NCBI RefSeq assembly: GCF_905147365.1
Contig: NC_056407.1
Coordinates: 21,187,980-21,251,979 of the forward strand
Direction of reading: 5' to 3'
Origin: Aricia agestis
Lineage: Eukaryota > Arthropoda > Insecta > Lepidoptera > Lycaenidae
DNA length: 64,000 bases
A program made the position numbers and the translations under genes. How positions within the stretch are numbered: the stretch's first letter is position 1; every line of letters starts with the position of its first letter. Below, in pieces: positions 10,350-21,850 of the stretch. The notes below the pieces were generated by a model. It was not told where the DNA came from and did no database searches. It worked only from the letters and a program-made list of their open reading frames with translations.

Positions 10350-12640
10350 AAACGGCTCGAAGGAGACTATTGACAGTTGCAGCTGTACCGATTGATTTTA
10401 ATGAAAAAGTCGCAAAAGTATTAAAAGTCTTGCTGCCTGTGCGGCAGAGAATATTAATTACTAAATTGTAAATTAATGAAGATTTTGACTGACCCATCAT
10501 CTGTCAAACTCTTAATTAAATTGACCTTACATCATCATTAAACGTATCTGAGTACGGCCGTAAACGTAGTCGCACATGTTGCCTTGTATAACACACGTCA
10601 CACGTCAGAAAACAAATCAAACCTTACCTCTGAATAAATACATAGATAAAAGTCTACAAAAGTCAACATATTATGTTCTATAGTAAGTATATTTCACAAT
10701 TATATTTTACAATTCGAAACAAACGGAATTTTACATTTTTCTTAAAATATATTTTCTTTTCTTACAAGAATTCGAAAGACATGAATATACGTGCACGGTG
10801 GAAACCTTTTTAACGAGAATATTGCTGATCTCAGGGCTCTGTTTGATTTCACGTGTCAGATGTGAGAGGGTATTGGAGAATGATTGCTTCATAAACCGAA
10901 TATTTTCCTCAATCTGCTGTTCGTTATCGGGAAAACAAACTTTGAAATCTAATACGTATCAATTAGATTATGTACTTGTTATTTGCCGACGGTGAAGTTT
11001 ATTTTGGGTTCCTGGTAATAAAATATAATAGCTTTTTAACGAGTCGCGTGTAATTTTGAGAACGATATAATTTTAGGAAAAAAAACATATCCTTTTATTA
11101 AATTTAGTGTTAAAATGTTTGCAATCGGACCAGTACTTTCAGAGATTACAGCTCCTACAAACAAAAAAACAAACTTTACATTTGTAAACCACGTTTCATA
11201 CAATAAATATTATTTATCTCTTTATTATAATGTTATTATGTACATACTATGTTCATGTTATGGCCTATTATATCTTGAATCATAAAAATATGTCAATTTC
11301 TAGTCCATTTATTTTTACTTCTAAATATAAAACAAACTTTTTGTTTTAAATTTTTAATAATTATAAGCAAAACATAAGTTCTAGACTAGTAAAGACTTAT
11401 ATGCGTAGCATAACGTAGGTGTTTAAACATTGCGTTAAAGCTTTTTAAACCGTTGATAAAATTTGGTATGAGGTAAATTATTTTAAATTCCGTTTCCGCG
11501 AAGTAAACAAATTCCTGCACAGCAAAATTACGGAAAACCTTCAGCAGTTATTAGCAGTTACTCTGATATTTTTCCACTTTTCCGTCAAAAGGATTATCCT
11601 AAAAAATGTTTTGCCTTATCAGTTACCTCGTCGGGCCGTTTCCGTGAAAGCATCTATACATTACCGCTAATTCCTATCATTAATTTCAAATTTAAAAAGG
11701 CTTTATAATACATAATGGCTGTTATCAAAAATTGAACAGCGAAATCCCGGGCGTACACAAAAGGAAGGCTGTTAAAACCTCGCTAATCTGTGTTTATATA
11801 AGCCCGCGCACACGGGAGACCGTTGGTCGCGATACACTGTTATAATAGTATGCTTAAAGGAATTTAGACTGAAAATTAATGCGATAGTGTGTCCGTCTGA
11901 CCTCTTCACGCCAAAACCGCTAAACCGATTTTGATGTCCTGGGAAAGGACATAGGATACTTTTTATCCCAGATATGGATATTTTGGCGCAACAGAGTTAC
12001 GGGCTTCATGTACTTAGTAATAATATAACGGATACGTATTTTTGCCAAATACATTGTGGGACTATGCTTAAGAGGAAGGTAGGCTCAAAGGAAAATAATA
12101 TTATTATGTTCACCGAGTGAGTGGTTTAGAACCTCAAACTTTCGGACAAGACTTAGGACTGCTGCTTAGTTTGCTATGATATTTCAATTCGAAAGAATTT
12201 ACAATAAAGCTTCGAACACAAGATTTTCATATTTATAAATTATAGAATAGCACATTTTGCAACCAATAATATTACGAAATAAGCCCTAAGCGCACCTTTT
12301 CAAGAGTATTTAATCAATGATTGGTAGCTCGTCTGCGCCATGCCTTATTAGTAACTGGCTTCAAACTATTTGATAAAAACGTTGTGCGGACAGCAGCTAG
12401 AAACGAAGTAGAGAACTGAGATTAATTAAAATTTGAACTAGCGTACATTTTTTTTTTCCTTATTTTAGTCTATCCAAACTTTCATATACTGCAACTAACA
12501 TTTGTGCAACTTTCTTTGTTCATACGATATAACAATACCAGGGTACATAATTAGAATTATAAATAAAATAAGTAGACGAGATGCAATGAGGAATGAGTAA
12601 TGACCAATAGTAATGAGGACCATCCACCTTGTAGCTTATT
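10350..12640. other. Beat-like intron 1, mostly unannotated
   Basis: AT-rich sequence without a supportable gene. Near 11880-12010 a minus-strand Helitron-like piece is suggested by cctcttcacgccaaaaccgc and the phrase gggaaaggacatagg. Confidence 0.4.
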
Positions 12641-12644
12641 TAGA

Positions 12645-12850
12645 ACTAATGACGTCCGCAACTCCGTTTCGCAGCAAATAGTTTATTACGCGGGAACCGT
12701 ACAATTTTACGAGACAAAAAGTATCTCATGTCCTTTTCCGGGACTCAAAGTATCTGCCTACCAAATTTCATCAAAATCGGTTCAGCGGTTTTAACGTGAA
12801 GAGGTATCAGACAGACCGAAAAACTTTCGTGCTTATAATATTAGTATTGA
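12645..12850 (+). mobile_element. Helitron-like (Lep1-type) copy, decayed
   Basis: It shows aactccgtttcgcagc, catgtccttttccgggac, accaaatttcatcaaaatc and gcggttttaacgtgaagagg, and ends cttataatattagtattga. This is the usual order of the family. Confidence 0.65.
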
Positions 12851-12963
12851 TTTAAAATATTCGGTCCCAGAACTGCTAATATTTTTAGTTTTACTTTGCA
12901 TGTAGTTGAGCCTAGCTCGGTCCAATCTAACAACTTAATATTAATGCTAAAAAAATGTTGCAG

Positions 12964-13097
12964 TTCGTCAGAAGCACCGTCCGCGGATCAAGATCAAGCA
13001 CAAAAAGCTGTCGTCGTACGAGGACCTGGAGGCGAGCTGTCAGAGCGCCGCCGCCTACCCCGCGCCCCACCTCACCTGGCTCATTAACAATGTTAAG
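12964..13097 (+). CDS. Beaten-path-like Ig protein, second-Ig exon A
   Basis: The exon follows the acceptor tgttgcag and ends at the donor aag|gtaatt. Its first two bases complete a valine codon with the base left from the previous exon, and 44 codons follow. It encodes the first half of the second Ig domain: a basic HRPRIKIKHKK stretch, then LEASC with the first cysteine, YPAPHLTW with the core tryptophan, and LINN. The C-x-(8-10)-P-A-P-x-L-T-W-x-I-N-N pattern is what I expect in Beat proteins. It is GC-rich against an AT-rich intron. The acceptor has a weak pyrimidine tract, but phase and homology support it. Confidence 0.82.
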
Positions 13098-13865
13098 GTA
13101 ATTATAATTGACTTAAGTTAGTTTTGTTTACTCTACCAGAGTAAACAAAACTAACGAGTAGGTTGACGACGTAGTATAATCGGCCGGCGCGCGTCGTTAC
13201 TCAGCATTGTTAAACATGTCGAAAGTGTTACTCGCGCTCAACTCGCGTAGAATTCGCCCGTTTGTTTGAGGTCGAGGTACTTCTTAAGAGGAGTCCACAC
13301 CGACCTTTTTTCCATACAAACGTTGTCCCCTGTTTCCTCCCTGGATAATGCTAGCAGAGTTATAATTTTTTTCCTGAATATCTACGGCCACTAATACAAT
13401 GTCCCTATGTTTTCTTTTTTTTCATAATTTAATTATTAAATAAGATATAAACGTTCAAAAACCCAAAAAAATGGCCAGATTTTCCGCTGTGTTCAAACGT
13501 CCAGAAAACAGATTTGGCTAGATTATACAAAAAAAGCAAAACATAGGAACACAGCTCAAGCCTTTTTTTAATCTTTAATGAAAAAAGTACTTAAATCGGT
13601 TAAGTTTTGGAGAAGGAATCAGGGGACAACGAATCGTTGATTTTCTGGATTTTCTGCAGTTGTCTCTATCGCGTTCTGCGGTATAGGCTTGGGGTAAGGG
13701 AGACAGCTATAGATATTACACGTACTTTTTTTTCATTTCTCTAGCCCCTGGTGTATCCTCTTAATAGTTCTGTCTACTCTGACTCTACGTAGCTCACATG
13801 AATTTTATGTATTAGTCTCTCAGTAGTATCAAAGGTTACTGAATGAGCTTGGTGCTAATATATAT
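13098..13865. other. Beat-like intron 2, first part
   Basis: Just after the donor, ttagttttgtttactct is mirrored by agagtaaacaaaactaa at 13138-13155, a small hairpin. The rest is unassigned. Confidence 0.4.
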
Positions 13866-14199
13866 TTTTTTTAATGAAATAAGGGGGCAAACGAGCAAAC
13901 GGATCACCTGATGGAAAGCAACTTCCGTCGCCCATGGACACTCGCAGCATCAGAAGAGCTGCAAGTGCGTTGCCGGCCTTTTAAGAGGAAATAGGGTAAA
14001 TAGGGGAGGGTAGGGAAGGGAAGGGAATAGTTGAGGGTAGGGAAGTTAATAGGGTAGGGTTTAGGGGATTGGGCCTCCGGTAAACTCACTCACTCGGCGA
14101 AACACAGCGCAAGCGCTGTTTCACGCCGGTTTTCTGTGAGAACGTGGTATTTATCCGGTCGAGCCGGCCCATTCGTGCCGAAGCATGGCTCTCCCACGA
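13866..14199 (-). mobile_element. Chimeric SINE, full-length copy
   Basis: On the minus strand the element runs from gtgggagagccatgcttc through the head (ggcccattcg mirrored, ggcgtgaaacagcgct), a pyrimidine-rich section of variable length, and the LINE-like tail, to ttatttcatt and an A-run. It lies inside intron 2 of the Beat-like gene, antisense to it. Confidence 0.85.
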
Positions 14200-15639
14200 T
14201 CCTCGATAAATATATTATTATGTTATGAATCCTGCAAGAATTAGTTAACTACAATTCAAATGACATTCAACAAAGATATATTTTCAACTGCTTGCTAGAG
14301 GGGTGTTGTTTTAGCTAATAATAAATGAATTTAGTAGGTATACTGATTTTAGCGCCGAGTCGTTCATTGTATGTGATCCAGTCAGTTTTATATTAAATAG
14401 CGAAATAGTATTTTCATGAAATATATTATATCTTTAAACCAATTATAAAGTTTTTCAAAATTGGGACTCAACTATTGGAAAACTTTAGGTTGTCATTTCA
14501 TGAAAAGGAAATGGTTTCCTAGTTTGATAAGTTGCGGACTGAAAAGAATGAGGAAAGATCTTGCATTAATTATGCATTACAAAATTAGAACTCATTAATT
14601 ACAGTTTTTCTTAGTTATCTAGTCCTATCAACAAAAGTACATATTGTGCCCAAATCTCGTGCTCCGAATCTTTCATACTGTCCCGCAAGCCGCGACCTAC
14701 ACATAAGGGTCAATTCAGACTAACGCAACAGTTGTCACGCAGTTCGGACGAGGGAGAAAATACCATGGCATCTGTTGCGTCGGTCGTATATTCGTATGCC
14801 GTTATGTGTTTTTTACTATGTGGGCCTTATAAAATACTATCACCCTTTTTTGTACGATCGTATAAGTACTTTTTAATACGAATTTTGACTCAAAAATGTA
14901 CTGCGCTCTTGAGATCAGTAAAACCTTATATTTTTTATGAGTATTGGCCACTTTAATTTTGCCGCCCCTATGTACGAATTCTGCCGCCATCCTAGGACGC
15001 TGCCGCCCACAGGCCATGGCCTATACTGCCTATACATGCCTGCCTGAAAACTGGTCAACTCAAAATCACATCCTAATTAATCCTGCCTAGGTACAACGAT
15101 CACGTGGTAGACAAACATTCACTCCATTATAAATCAATGATTAGAATTATGTATTCTATCCGCGTACCTCTTTGTACGGACCATCCAACGTTAATTTATC
15201 CCCCACAGGACCTTAACGCCATGGACATAATGATCACTTTACTGAGGTAAGATAACTTTGAATGGATTGTAATCGAGGCGAGATCGGTGAGCCACCAGAT
15301 CGATAGAACCCTTACAAATAGAATAATGGTGGATTCTTTAATCTGAATAACTTTTACACCAGAAGCGTAATTACAATAATTAGTATTTAATAAGGTTTAT
15401 CGTTATGGGTATCCAGACAAGGAACATACTTGAGTCCACTGTTCGTACCGTTAATTATGTAACATTGATCTCAGATAATTCGATAGATTCGATTTCTATT
15501 TGATTTCATGAAAATCGGTCCAGACGCTTCGGAGGACTATGGTATTAATCAACGCCGACTTAATGTTACATAAGACTATAACAATGGCTAAATTACATTA
15601 AGATCCACAATGGACTAAGACAAGTGTATTATATTCGTG

Positions 15640-15890
15640 AGCGACTACAATAAATTAAAAATGTGCGTAAAGCTTGGTAACAATCATGGTTACGCATCAT
15701 GGTTTCATGTAAAAAGTTGCGCCAAAATTCGTTTATCGACTGGAAACCGTGCATTTTTCCAGGATGAAAAGTATCTTATGTCCTTTCCCGAGACTCAAAT
15801 CTCCATACCAAATTGGTTTAGCGGTATGGGCGTAAAGAAGTAACAGACAGATTGACAAACTCTTGCAACTATAATATTAGTATGAATATT
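15640..15890 (+). mobile_element. Helitron-like (Lep1-type) copy, decayed
   Basis: It carries gccaaaattcgtttatcg, aaccgtgcatttttccagga and tgtcctttcccgagactc, and ends ataatattagtatgaat. The short open frames across it are by-products. Confidence 0.55.
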
Positions 15891-16274
15891 CGTGAAAACA
15901 ATTCGTGATTTGGCTATGTAAATGTATTCTATAACTTTTTCTAACTCCGCTGGTCATTTTAATTAAAACTTTCACCGGCAACTCTAATGCTTAAATTAAC
16001 TTTAACAAACTATTGCTTTTACGAAATGCAAAAAGATTATGTAGATTTTGAACAGAGCGTCAATTTTTGTCGGAAAATAGAATTTGATGCAACAGAAAAT
16101 CTCCGGTATTTTGCAGAACCCTCAGCAACAAGTCTGGTACCTGATACTCTGCACAAAAATACTGTGCCTGCTACCTCGGAGAAAGAATTTAGAGTGAAAA
16201 ACGGATAACGTTGTCGTAGTCGAGCGCAGCACTGTAGCGATGCAATGTAAAAGTCCCAGTAAAAATGTACGGCT

Positions 16275-16436
16275 TAGGGTCAATTCAGACCGCAACGCGA
16301 CGAGGCGAGGGGAGGCGCGGCGCGGCATAAATTTGTATGGAAATGACAGATTTTAATTACGTGAGACGTCTTGCGAATCTGTCAAAACCATATAAATTTA
16401 GAAATGCGTCGCGTTGCGGTCTGAATCAACCCTTAC
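16275..16436. mobile_element. Small MITE with CAGACCGCAACGCGACG ends
   Basis: Left end agggtcaattcagaccgc then aacgcgacg; right end gcgtcgcgttgcggtctg then aatcaaccctt. These are inverted repeats of about 28 bases around a 100-base core. A half copy with the same right end lies at 41770-41873, and a left-end trace at 14706. Confidence 0.75.
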
Positions 16437-17641
16437 GCTAAAACGGCGCATAGAGTTACAATAGTAACATCTAGTTACAACATTACTCATAGTATCTTCA
16501 TATCAAATTTCCTGGGACTTAAAATATCTTCATACCCAAAAATTTCATCTAAATAAGCGTGAAGAAGATAGACGCATTTCAGCATTCAAAATGCTAAACT
16601 TTGCGTTGTGGTGGTTTCCTGTCAAAAATTATGTTTTATTCACCAATATAACAAACTCATTTAAAAACAACACACAGCCTGCAACAGACATCATTTTGTA
16701 ACATGCTTCCTGTTGCTATTAAATCAGCATTATTTTGCGCTGAGTTTCGCTTAAACTCGCCCGGGCACTAAAGATTAAACTGCAGAAGCTATCGGGAATC
16801 GTGCAAGAAACCGCACTTAGCATAATCCATATCAGGCTACACACAGCTTGGACAAAGTATGCACTATGTTTGATGTACGAGATTTGAACCGACGTCAGAA
16901 AAGGAGGATGTTCGGCTGTTTTATTTTTGTATGTTTTACGATTACTCTCCTTTTTAGGTCCGATTCATAAAATTCAATAACACTATGAACAAAACTTGTA
17001 AGCAAGTTAAAATTTTATTATTTAAATAATATTAATATATTATATGCTGCCTGCTACCGGTTCGGGAGGAACCGGCATAAGAAACTCGCAAATTTCAATT
17101 TCAATAATTACAATTGACTTAAATTAGATATTATGTTCCTCAACGCAAATGTCAACAGCTAGGACCTAGCTCAATTTATGGTTTTTTAAACCTTTTCAAT
17201 CAATTTCATGGCGATACTGGCAGTCGTTACCCGCAAACCAATTTTACTTCTTATCAATTAATATACTATGCTATGAATCCACCAGTTATTATGATATTTG
17301 ATCGCTATGTTTACCATTGAATAATTCAAATATTTAGAATGTCCAACAGTGCATTGCATTTTACATGCATAATTCAAACGCTACAATTTCAATATGTAAT
17401 TACAATATTATATTAAACTCATTTAAATCATTGATAACATTCAGTTTCAGATTATGATTGTATCATTTGATATATTTACGCTCAAATTGCAGTTTAAATC
17501 CTAGAAATGATGGATGGATAGATGTCCGTTACTCTTTCGTGTTCTAAATTGCGCTGTATAAAACACTTATTTATCATTGAGTTATTAATATATACCACTC
17601 AATTATTATTAGGTTATTTTCTGCTCGTCGCTCACCAGTCT

Positions 17642-17768
17642 TAGGGCGTTTGTGCACTGCACGGAATTTTACCATCCGGTGCGGCGCGGCATCTTGATTT
17701 CCTACCTTGAAACGTGAAAGTTATGGAAGCCAGACGGTAAAATTCCGTGTAATGCACAAACGCCCTTA
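17642..17768. mobile_element. Small foldback MITE
   Basis: Left end agggcgtttgtgcactgc then acggaattttacc, mirrored at the right by ggtaaaattccgtg then gcacaaacgccct. Arms are about 31 bases. The core includes ggtgcggcgcggcatc. Confidence 0.75.
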
Positions 17769-18035
17769 TTCCGTACTTTTCCTACCTTCTGTCCTGTTTT
17801 AGAAGTGGAATCTTCCTAAGCGGTGTTGTGCACTTTTTGGGATGGCTTAAACATTTTTAAGTCGTGTCAGGACTCAGGACTCGTGATCTGATGGAAAATT
17901 AGTAATACGGTAGGAGACCAACGGCTTTTTACCGGAAAGCAATATGCTCCTTTTTTCTACCGTTTGGCAAAAACGGATGTTGGCTCTGCTGTTTCGTTCT
18001 CACTTCTGTCGATTGTTATGGAGCGCAGCTCTATT

Positions 18036-18305
18036 TTTACCGACTCCCAAAAAGGAGGAGGTTATACGTTCGGCTGTATGTATCTTTTTTTTTTTTGTAT
18101 GTTCAACGATAACTCAGCCGTTTGTGATCTGATTTTCAAAATTATTTTTGTATTGTATAGGGTTTAACTTGAATTTGGTTTCATGTTCACAAAAGTGGTG
18201 ATCTGATGATGGGATCTTGGAGGAATCGAGGGGACTCCTTGAAATTTTGTATGGAAACATATAGTGATTTCAATTTTTTATGAAACATTCGAGGTAAATG
18301 CTACC
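18036..18305 (+). mobile_element. Dispersed 'aaaagtggtgatctgatg' repeat, copy 1
   Basis: It contains cccaaaaaggaggaggttat, gattttcaaaatta, acaaaagtggtgatctgatg and aatcgaggggactccttg. A second copy is at 18520-18700 and a minus-strand copy at 59000-59240. It is a widespread lepidopteran repeat type of uncertain class. Confidence 0.65.
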
Positions 18306-18519
18306 AAAAAGTAAGATTTCGTACCAAGTTATACCCTGGATCCGAAGGTACCCAACAGAACTTTTGAATCCTTATAGATACAGGTTCGGGGATTTTGGCG
18401 TTATTTAAACAACTGAAAGCAGAAGCCAACACATGAATTTATTTGATCATCATCATCAAAATAATAATTATAAAATGAGTCATCACATTATGACCCAATT
18501 ATTGATGCTTTTCGTGATA

Positions 18520-18700
18520 TTTTGCATCGAAGCAGATATTTTTGATGATTATTTCGCTGTTTGTGGACCAATTTTCAAAATTCTTATGTTGTTGTATAGG
18601 GTATAATCTTGATTTTGTATAATAATTACAAAAGTGGTGAGCTGATGATGGGATCAATGAGCAATCGAGGGAAATCCTTGAAATTTAGCAAACTTTATCA
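18520..18700 (+). mobile_element. Dispersed 'aaaagtggtgatctgatg' repeat, copy 2
   Basis: It shares ccaattttcaaaattctt, acaaaagtggtgagctgatg and atcgagggaaatccttgaaa with copy 1 in the same order. Confidence 0.6.
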
Positions 18701-18754
18701 AACGACTCATAGTGGTTAAAATGTTGTTTCTAGTAACTTAAACATAATATCATA

Positions 18755-18910
18755 CTCAACTATTTCTGTGCATACTACAGTCTTCATTACTTTGAAGTCG
18801 GTACCAGTCCCAAAAGCTTCAGATATTCTGACATTGACTGAACTCACGATAAAATTAGCTGGTACCGACTTCAAATAATGAAGACTGTAGTATGCACAGA
18901 AATAGTTGAG
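18755..18910. mobile_element. Foldback MITE, about 51-bp arms
   Basis: The left arm starts ctcaactatttctgtgc and runs through gtcttcatta and gaagtcggtacca. The right arm repeats it in reverse and ends gcacagaaatagttgag. There is one small gap between the arms. The core is about 55 bases. Confidence 0.85.
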
Positions 18911-19385
18911 ATTTAGACGAATTCTGAAAAAGGCACTATTATAGAATAAGAGTTATTGAATACTTTTTAGTTCATATTATTATTGTTTTTACCTTGGAAG
19001 TCGGTTTTAATATTTTGTTAAAAATAATAATTATTTCTCTTAACCAATTCGATTCCATTAATATACAACATTGTATGTTTAATACAATACATAATAATAT
19101 TACATAATGTATTATATGTCAGAGTAGGCAGTAATCCGTATTTAATAGCTTTTTAATTTCTACCTGTGAAAGGATTTGACCTCGACCGACATAGGGTATT
19201 CGCTGCGGTAGTTAAATTATACCTCAGTCGGGGTGTACTTTACGCGGTAGGGGTAGGGGTAGGGATATAAAAGTTACAATCTTACGGTCTCGTAAATTGT
19301 AATCTTGGAATTTAAACTTGATAACTGATTGTGACTTACAGGCCTTTTTGTTAATTGTAATTGAATAAAACAATCTATTATTTAT

Positions 19386-19549
19386 TAACGGCCATTCCCA
19401 ATATTTGATCTATCTCTGGTTTTGCCCTACTAGAGATAGGAATAGCTCACAATTGACATAAAATATATGTCTCTAATGTCTAATGTGAGCTATTCCTATC
19501 TCTAGTAGAGCAAAACCAGAGATAGATCAAATATTGGGAACGGCCGTTA
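19386..19549. mobile_element. Foldback MITE, about 66-bp arms
   Basis: Left arm taacggccattcccaat through tctggttttgcc and aggaatagctcaca; the right arm is its reverse complement ending attgggaacggccgtta. The arms are almost perfect, which suggests a young insertion. It lies in intron 2, about 0.5 kb before exon 20061. Confidence 0.85.
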
Positions 19550-19561
19550 GTGTTAGACCGA

Positions 19562-19612
19562 ATCAGGTGATCCGTCTGCTCGTTTGCTCCCTTATTTCAT
19601 AAAAAAAAAACA
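19562..19612 (+). mobile_element. Chimeric SINE or LINE tail tip
   Basis: Only the last 50 bases of the tail are present (caggtgatccgtctgctcg, ttatttcat, A-run), directly next to the LINE fragment that follows. Confidence 0.65.
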
Positions 19613-19621
19613 ACAATGCAA

Positions 19622-19998
19622 CAGAAAAAAATTGTATGATGTCTGGTATTAAACGGCTATCATACAAGTTCCATACCTCCTGCAACTTTTCGCCATCGCC
19701 CCGGCACGCGAAAAATATACCATCCTCACACCTTGATGAGTGGCAGTCTTTCACCGTGCGATTTTCGCGTAACTTTCTACCGCGCACTGTAAAACTCCGA
19801 AATGAACTGTCACCGGCATTATTTCCAGACCTATACGACCTGCAAACCTTCAAGAAGAGAGCATATTCCCTCTTAAAAGGCCGACAATGCACCTGCAGCT
19901 ATTCTGATATTGTGGTTGTCCATATTGATAGGCGGCGGTAGTTGTTTTCCATCAGGTGACCCGTTTGTTCGTTTGCCCCCTTATTTCATTTAAAAAAA
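19622..19998 (+). mobile_element. LINE 3' end with ORF2 C-terminus
   Basis: The frame 19636-19941 encodes a LINE-type C-terminus: a basic SPSPRHAKNIPSSH region, then FSRNFLPRTVKLRNELSP, ALFPDLYDLQTFKKR and YSLLKGRQ. The pattern R-x-F-L-P-R-T-x-x-L-x-N-x-L-P followed by F-P-x-x-Y-D-x-x-x-F-K-R is typical just before the stop in many insect LINEs. The 3' tail then matches the chimeric SINE tail and ends in ttatttcat plus A-run. The copy is 5'-truncated and non-functional. It identifies the probable driver of the SINE family. A minus-strand sister fragment is at 36336-36478. Confidence 0.8.
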
Positions 19999-20060
19999 AG
20001 TTTGTCCCAAGATACACTCTGCCGGAACCGGACCCCTTCTAACTTAAACCTTTATTACAG

Positions 20061-20277
20061 GTGGACGAGAAGCTAACAGTTCCGCACGGGACGGTCAGCA
20101 GCCACAAGTACCACCACGGCATGCCGCTCTCCTTCACCAACTCCTCCCTCCACTTCCCCCTGTCCAGCCTGCAGCTGTTCCCGAACCAGACGGTTGACAT
20201 CACCTGCCTGAGCACCATACCGAGCTACCCCACGCTCGGCGAGGGCTACGCGGACGTACAGAATAATACCGTCACAG
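20061..20277 (+). CDS. Beaten-path-like Ig protein, second-Ig exon B
   Basis: The exon starts after tttattacag in phase 0 and holds 72 codons plus one base. It encodes the second half of the second Ig domain: VDEKLTVPHGT, a His-rich SSHKYHHGMPL, FTNSSLHFPLSSLQLFP, then NQTVDITCLSTIP with the second cysteine, and NNTVT. NSS, NQT and NNT are possible N-glycosylation sites. GC content is the highest of any host sequence here. The frame runs on to a stop at 20316, but the only splice that keeps the next exon in frame uses cacag|gcgagt, a GC donor, at 20278. A donor at 20282 (ga|gtacaa) would shift the last exon and lose its hydrophobic tail. Confidence 0.85.
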
Positions 20278-20283
20278 GCGAGT
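20278..20283 (+). promoter_or_regulatory. Probable GC-type 5' splice site
   Basis: The site reads acag|gcgagt. Apart from C at intron position 2 it fits the donor consensus, as known GC-AG introns do. The acceptor is gtattacag at 24616-24624. The phase matches exactly (one base plus two). Confidence 0.7.
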
Positions 20284-20351
20284 ACAACCTTTTTCGTGGA
20301 TCTCAAAACAAGAATTAGTTCACTTTCTAATGTGTCGAGGTGATACGATGC

Positions 20352-20990
20352 CACAGTGTGATAAAAACCTCGATTTTGTTTCACCGCGTTTTTCTTTCAA
20401 AATACTATAGTTGATAGCTATATAAACATTGGAGTAAAACTCCGAGATCGATATTCTTTGTAGTTATTTTTTTAAAGAGTGTCAAAGTTGGCGTTTTTCC
20501 GGGTCAAAAATTTGCATGAAAATTAATTTAAAAAAAACTAATCAAGTAACATTAATTTTGTATATACCAATTGAACAAGCACTTAATACTTTACTTTTTC
20601 TCCAAATTGGTTTAACCTACTGTGATCAAGTAGGGAGATATTTATTTATTTAGTAATTTTAGTTTTTTATTTGTTATTTCGCGATTAGATCGAATTAGAA
20701 AAAGTTTTAAGCATGAAATGATAGTGTGAGTAATCCTTTATCAATGTTATCAAAAATCACACTCTAATAACCTCTGTGTCAGAAGTTATATCGTATTTAA
20801 AATTTTTTTAATAAAAATTCGGATTTTTTGTACCTAAGGTTGTCACTAAAGTTGATATTTTATTTTCCCCGACTACATCAAAAGGTGATTACTGATTAGA
20901 TACTGTTTGAGCATATAAAATCAATCATCAACTATAGTATTTTGAAAGAAAAACGTTGTGAAACAAAATCGAGGTTTTTATCACACTGTG
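20352..20990. mobile_element. Long-TIR element with CACAGTG ends and 5-bp TSD
   Basis: Both ends start CACAGTGTGATAAAAACC and continue as near-identical inverted repeats of about 64 bases (two mismatches). The element is 639 bp and is flanked on each side by gatgc (20347-20351 and 20991-20995). A 5-bp duplication with CAC(A/T)-type termini is the known pattern of Transib transposons, relatives of RAG1. The core has no transposase frame, so it would be a non-autonomous derivative. It starts 74 bases after exon 20061-20277. Confidence 0.85.
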
Positions 20991-21520
20991 GATGCTTATA
21001 ATTCAAATCAGACATTTAAAACTGAACTTTATTTGCCGCACGAGAAAATAAACACTGACTGATTTGCCGCCTGCGGTATTGGGTTTCCTATTCCAATTTT
21101 TCAATGGCTTAAGCATCGCTTCGTCATAATATTACAATGTGAATCTTAGGGAAACCAGCTGCAAGTAAAAATTACGTTTTCTTATTAATACTCTTTGTCA
21201 TTTGTTTATTCTTCTTTATCGTTTTATGCTACGTTTAGTGATGTATCATCAGAGAATTTAATTTACAGTCGTTAATTTACAGGGAATTAGGTCAAGTCAA
21301 TATTAGCCGTGATTTGTCGGCTAGGCTTGATATAACCTAATCAAAATGATGATAGCACCATATATATAAATATAATATGTGGCTTTCCGATCTTTGTCAT
21401 AAGCGACCGCGACCAAAATGACCTATAGGCTTTAATATTATGTAACCAACATTGGTCTAGCGACCCATTCCGCCGCTGCTTTGTAATGTCGTACATCAAA
21501 ATTAAACCTATAGATTAGGT

Positions 21521-21842
21521 CAGGGGTCACCAAATGGCGGACCGCGGTCCGCATCCGGACCGCGGATCATTATGTGCGGACCAAGCATTTTCGAAGATGA
21601 AATTCGTTAAAAATAAATTTCGGTCTCGTCTTACTGCTGAACATCTCCATGATTTAATATCAATAGCTTGCAGAGAGATAAATTAGCTACAAAAACTGGC
21701 ACTTTTCTAATTGATATGTAAATACCTTTGTAATTTCAGTAATTAGGTACCTTTGTTGTCTTTTTTTAGTGAAATGTGCGGACCGCGAAGGTCATTTCAT
21801 CTCTCAAGATGGACGCCGAACGAAACTAATTAGTGACCCATG
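21521..21842 (+). mobile_element. hAT deletion derivative
   Basis: Left end caggggtcaccaa and right end ttagtgacccatg are inverted repeats, one mismatch apart beyond the tip. They are flanked by gattaggt (21513-21520) and gactaggt (21843-21850), an 8-bp duplication with one change. CAGGGGTC ends plus 8-bp duplications are hAT hallmarks. The interior keeps a transposase C-terminal fragment. Confidence 0.88.
21588..21686 (+). pseudogene. hAT transposase C-terminal remnant
   Basis: The frame reads FSKMKFVKNKFRSRLT, then AEHLHDLISIACREIN and TAG. The F-S-x-M-K-x-x-K-x-K-x-R-S-R-L-x-x-E-H-L-H pattern is the C-terminal dimerisation segment of hAT transposases and of host genes derived from them (ZBED5/FAM200 type). 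Thirty-two codons are intact up to the stop, and all upstream domains are gone. It lies between the TIRs at 21521-21842. Confidence 0.75.
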
Positions 21843-21850
21843 GACTAGGT

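Noticed and set aside
13904..14089. Small conserved frames ending in LLKGRQRTCSSSDAASVHGR
   Set aside because: Similar frames recur at 29925 and 61392 because all are the chimeric SINE tail. The resemblance to protein is inherited from the LINE ORF end, not from a gene.
20282..20287. GT donor ga|gtacaa as the end of exon 20061
   Set aside because: It shifts the last exon to another frame that stops after about 20 residues and loses the hydrophobic tail; the GC donor fits phase and protein better.
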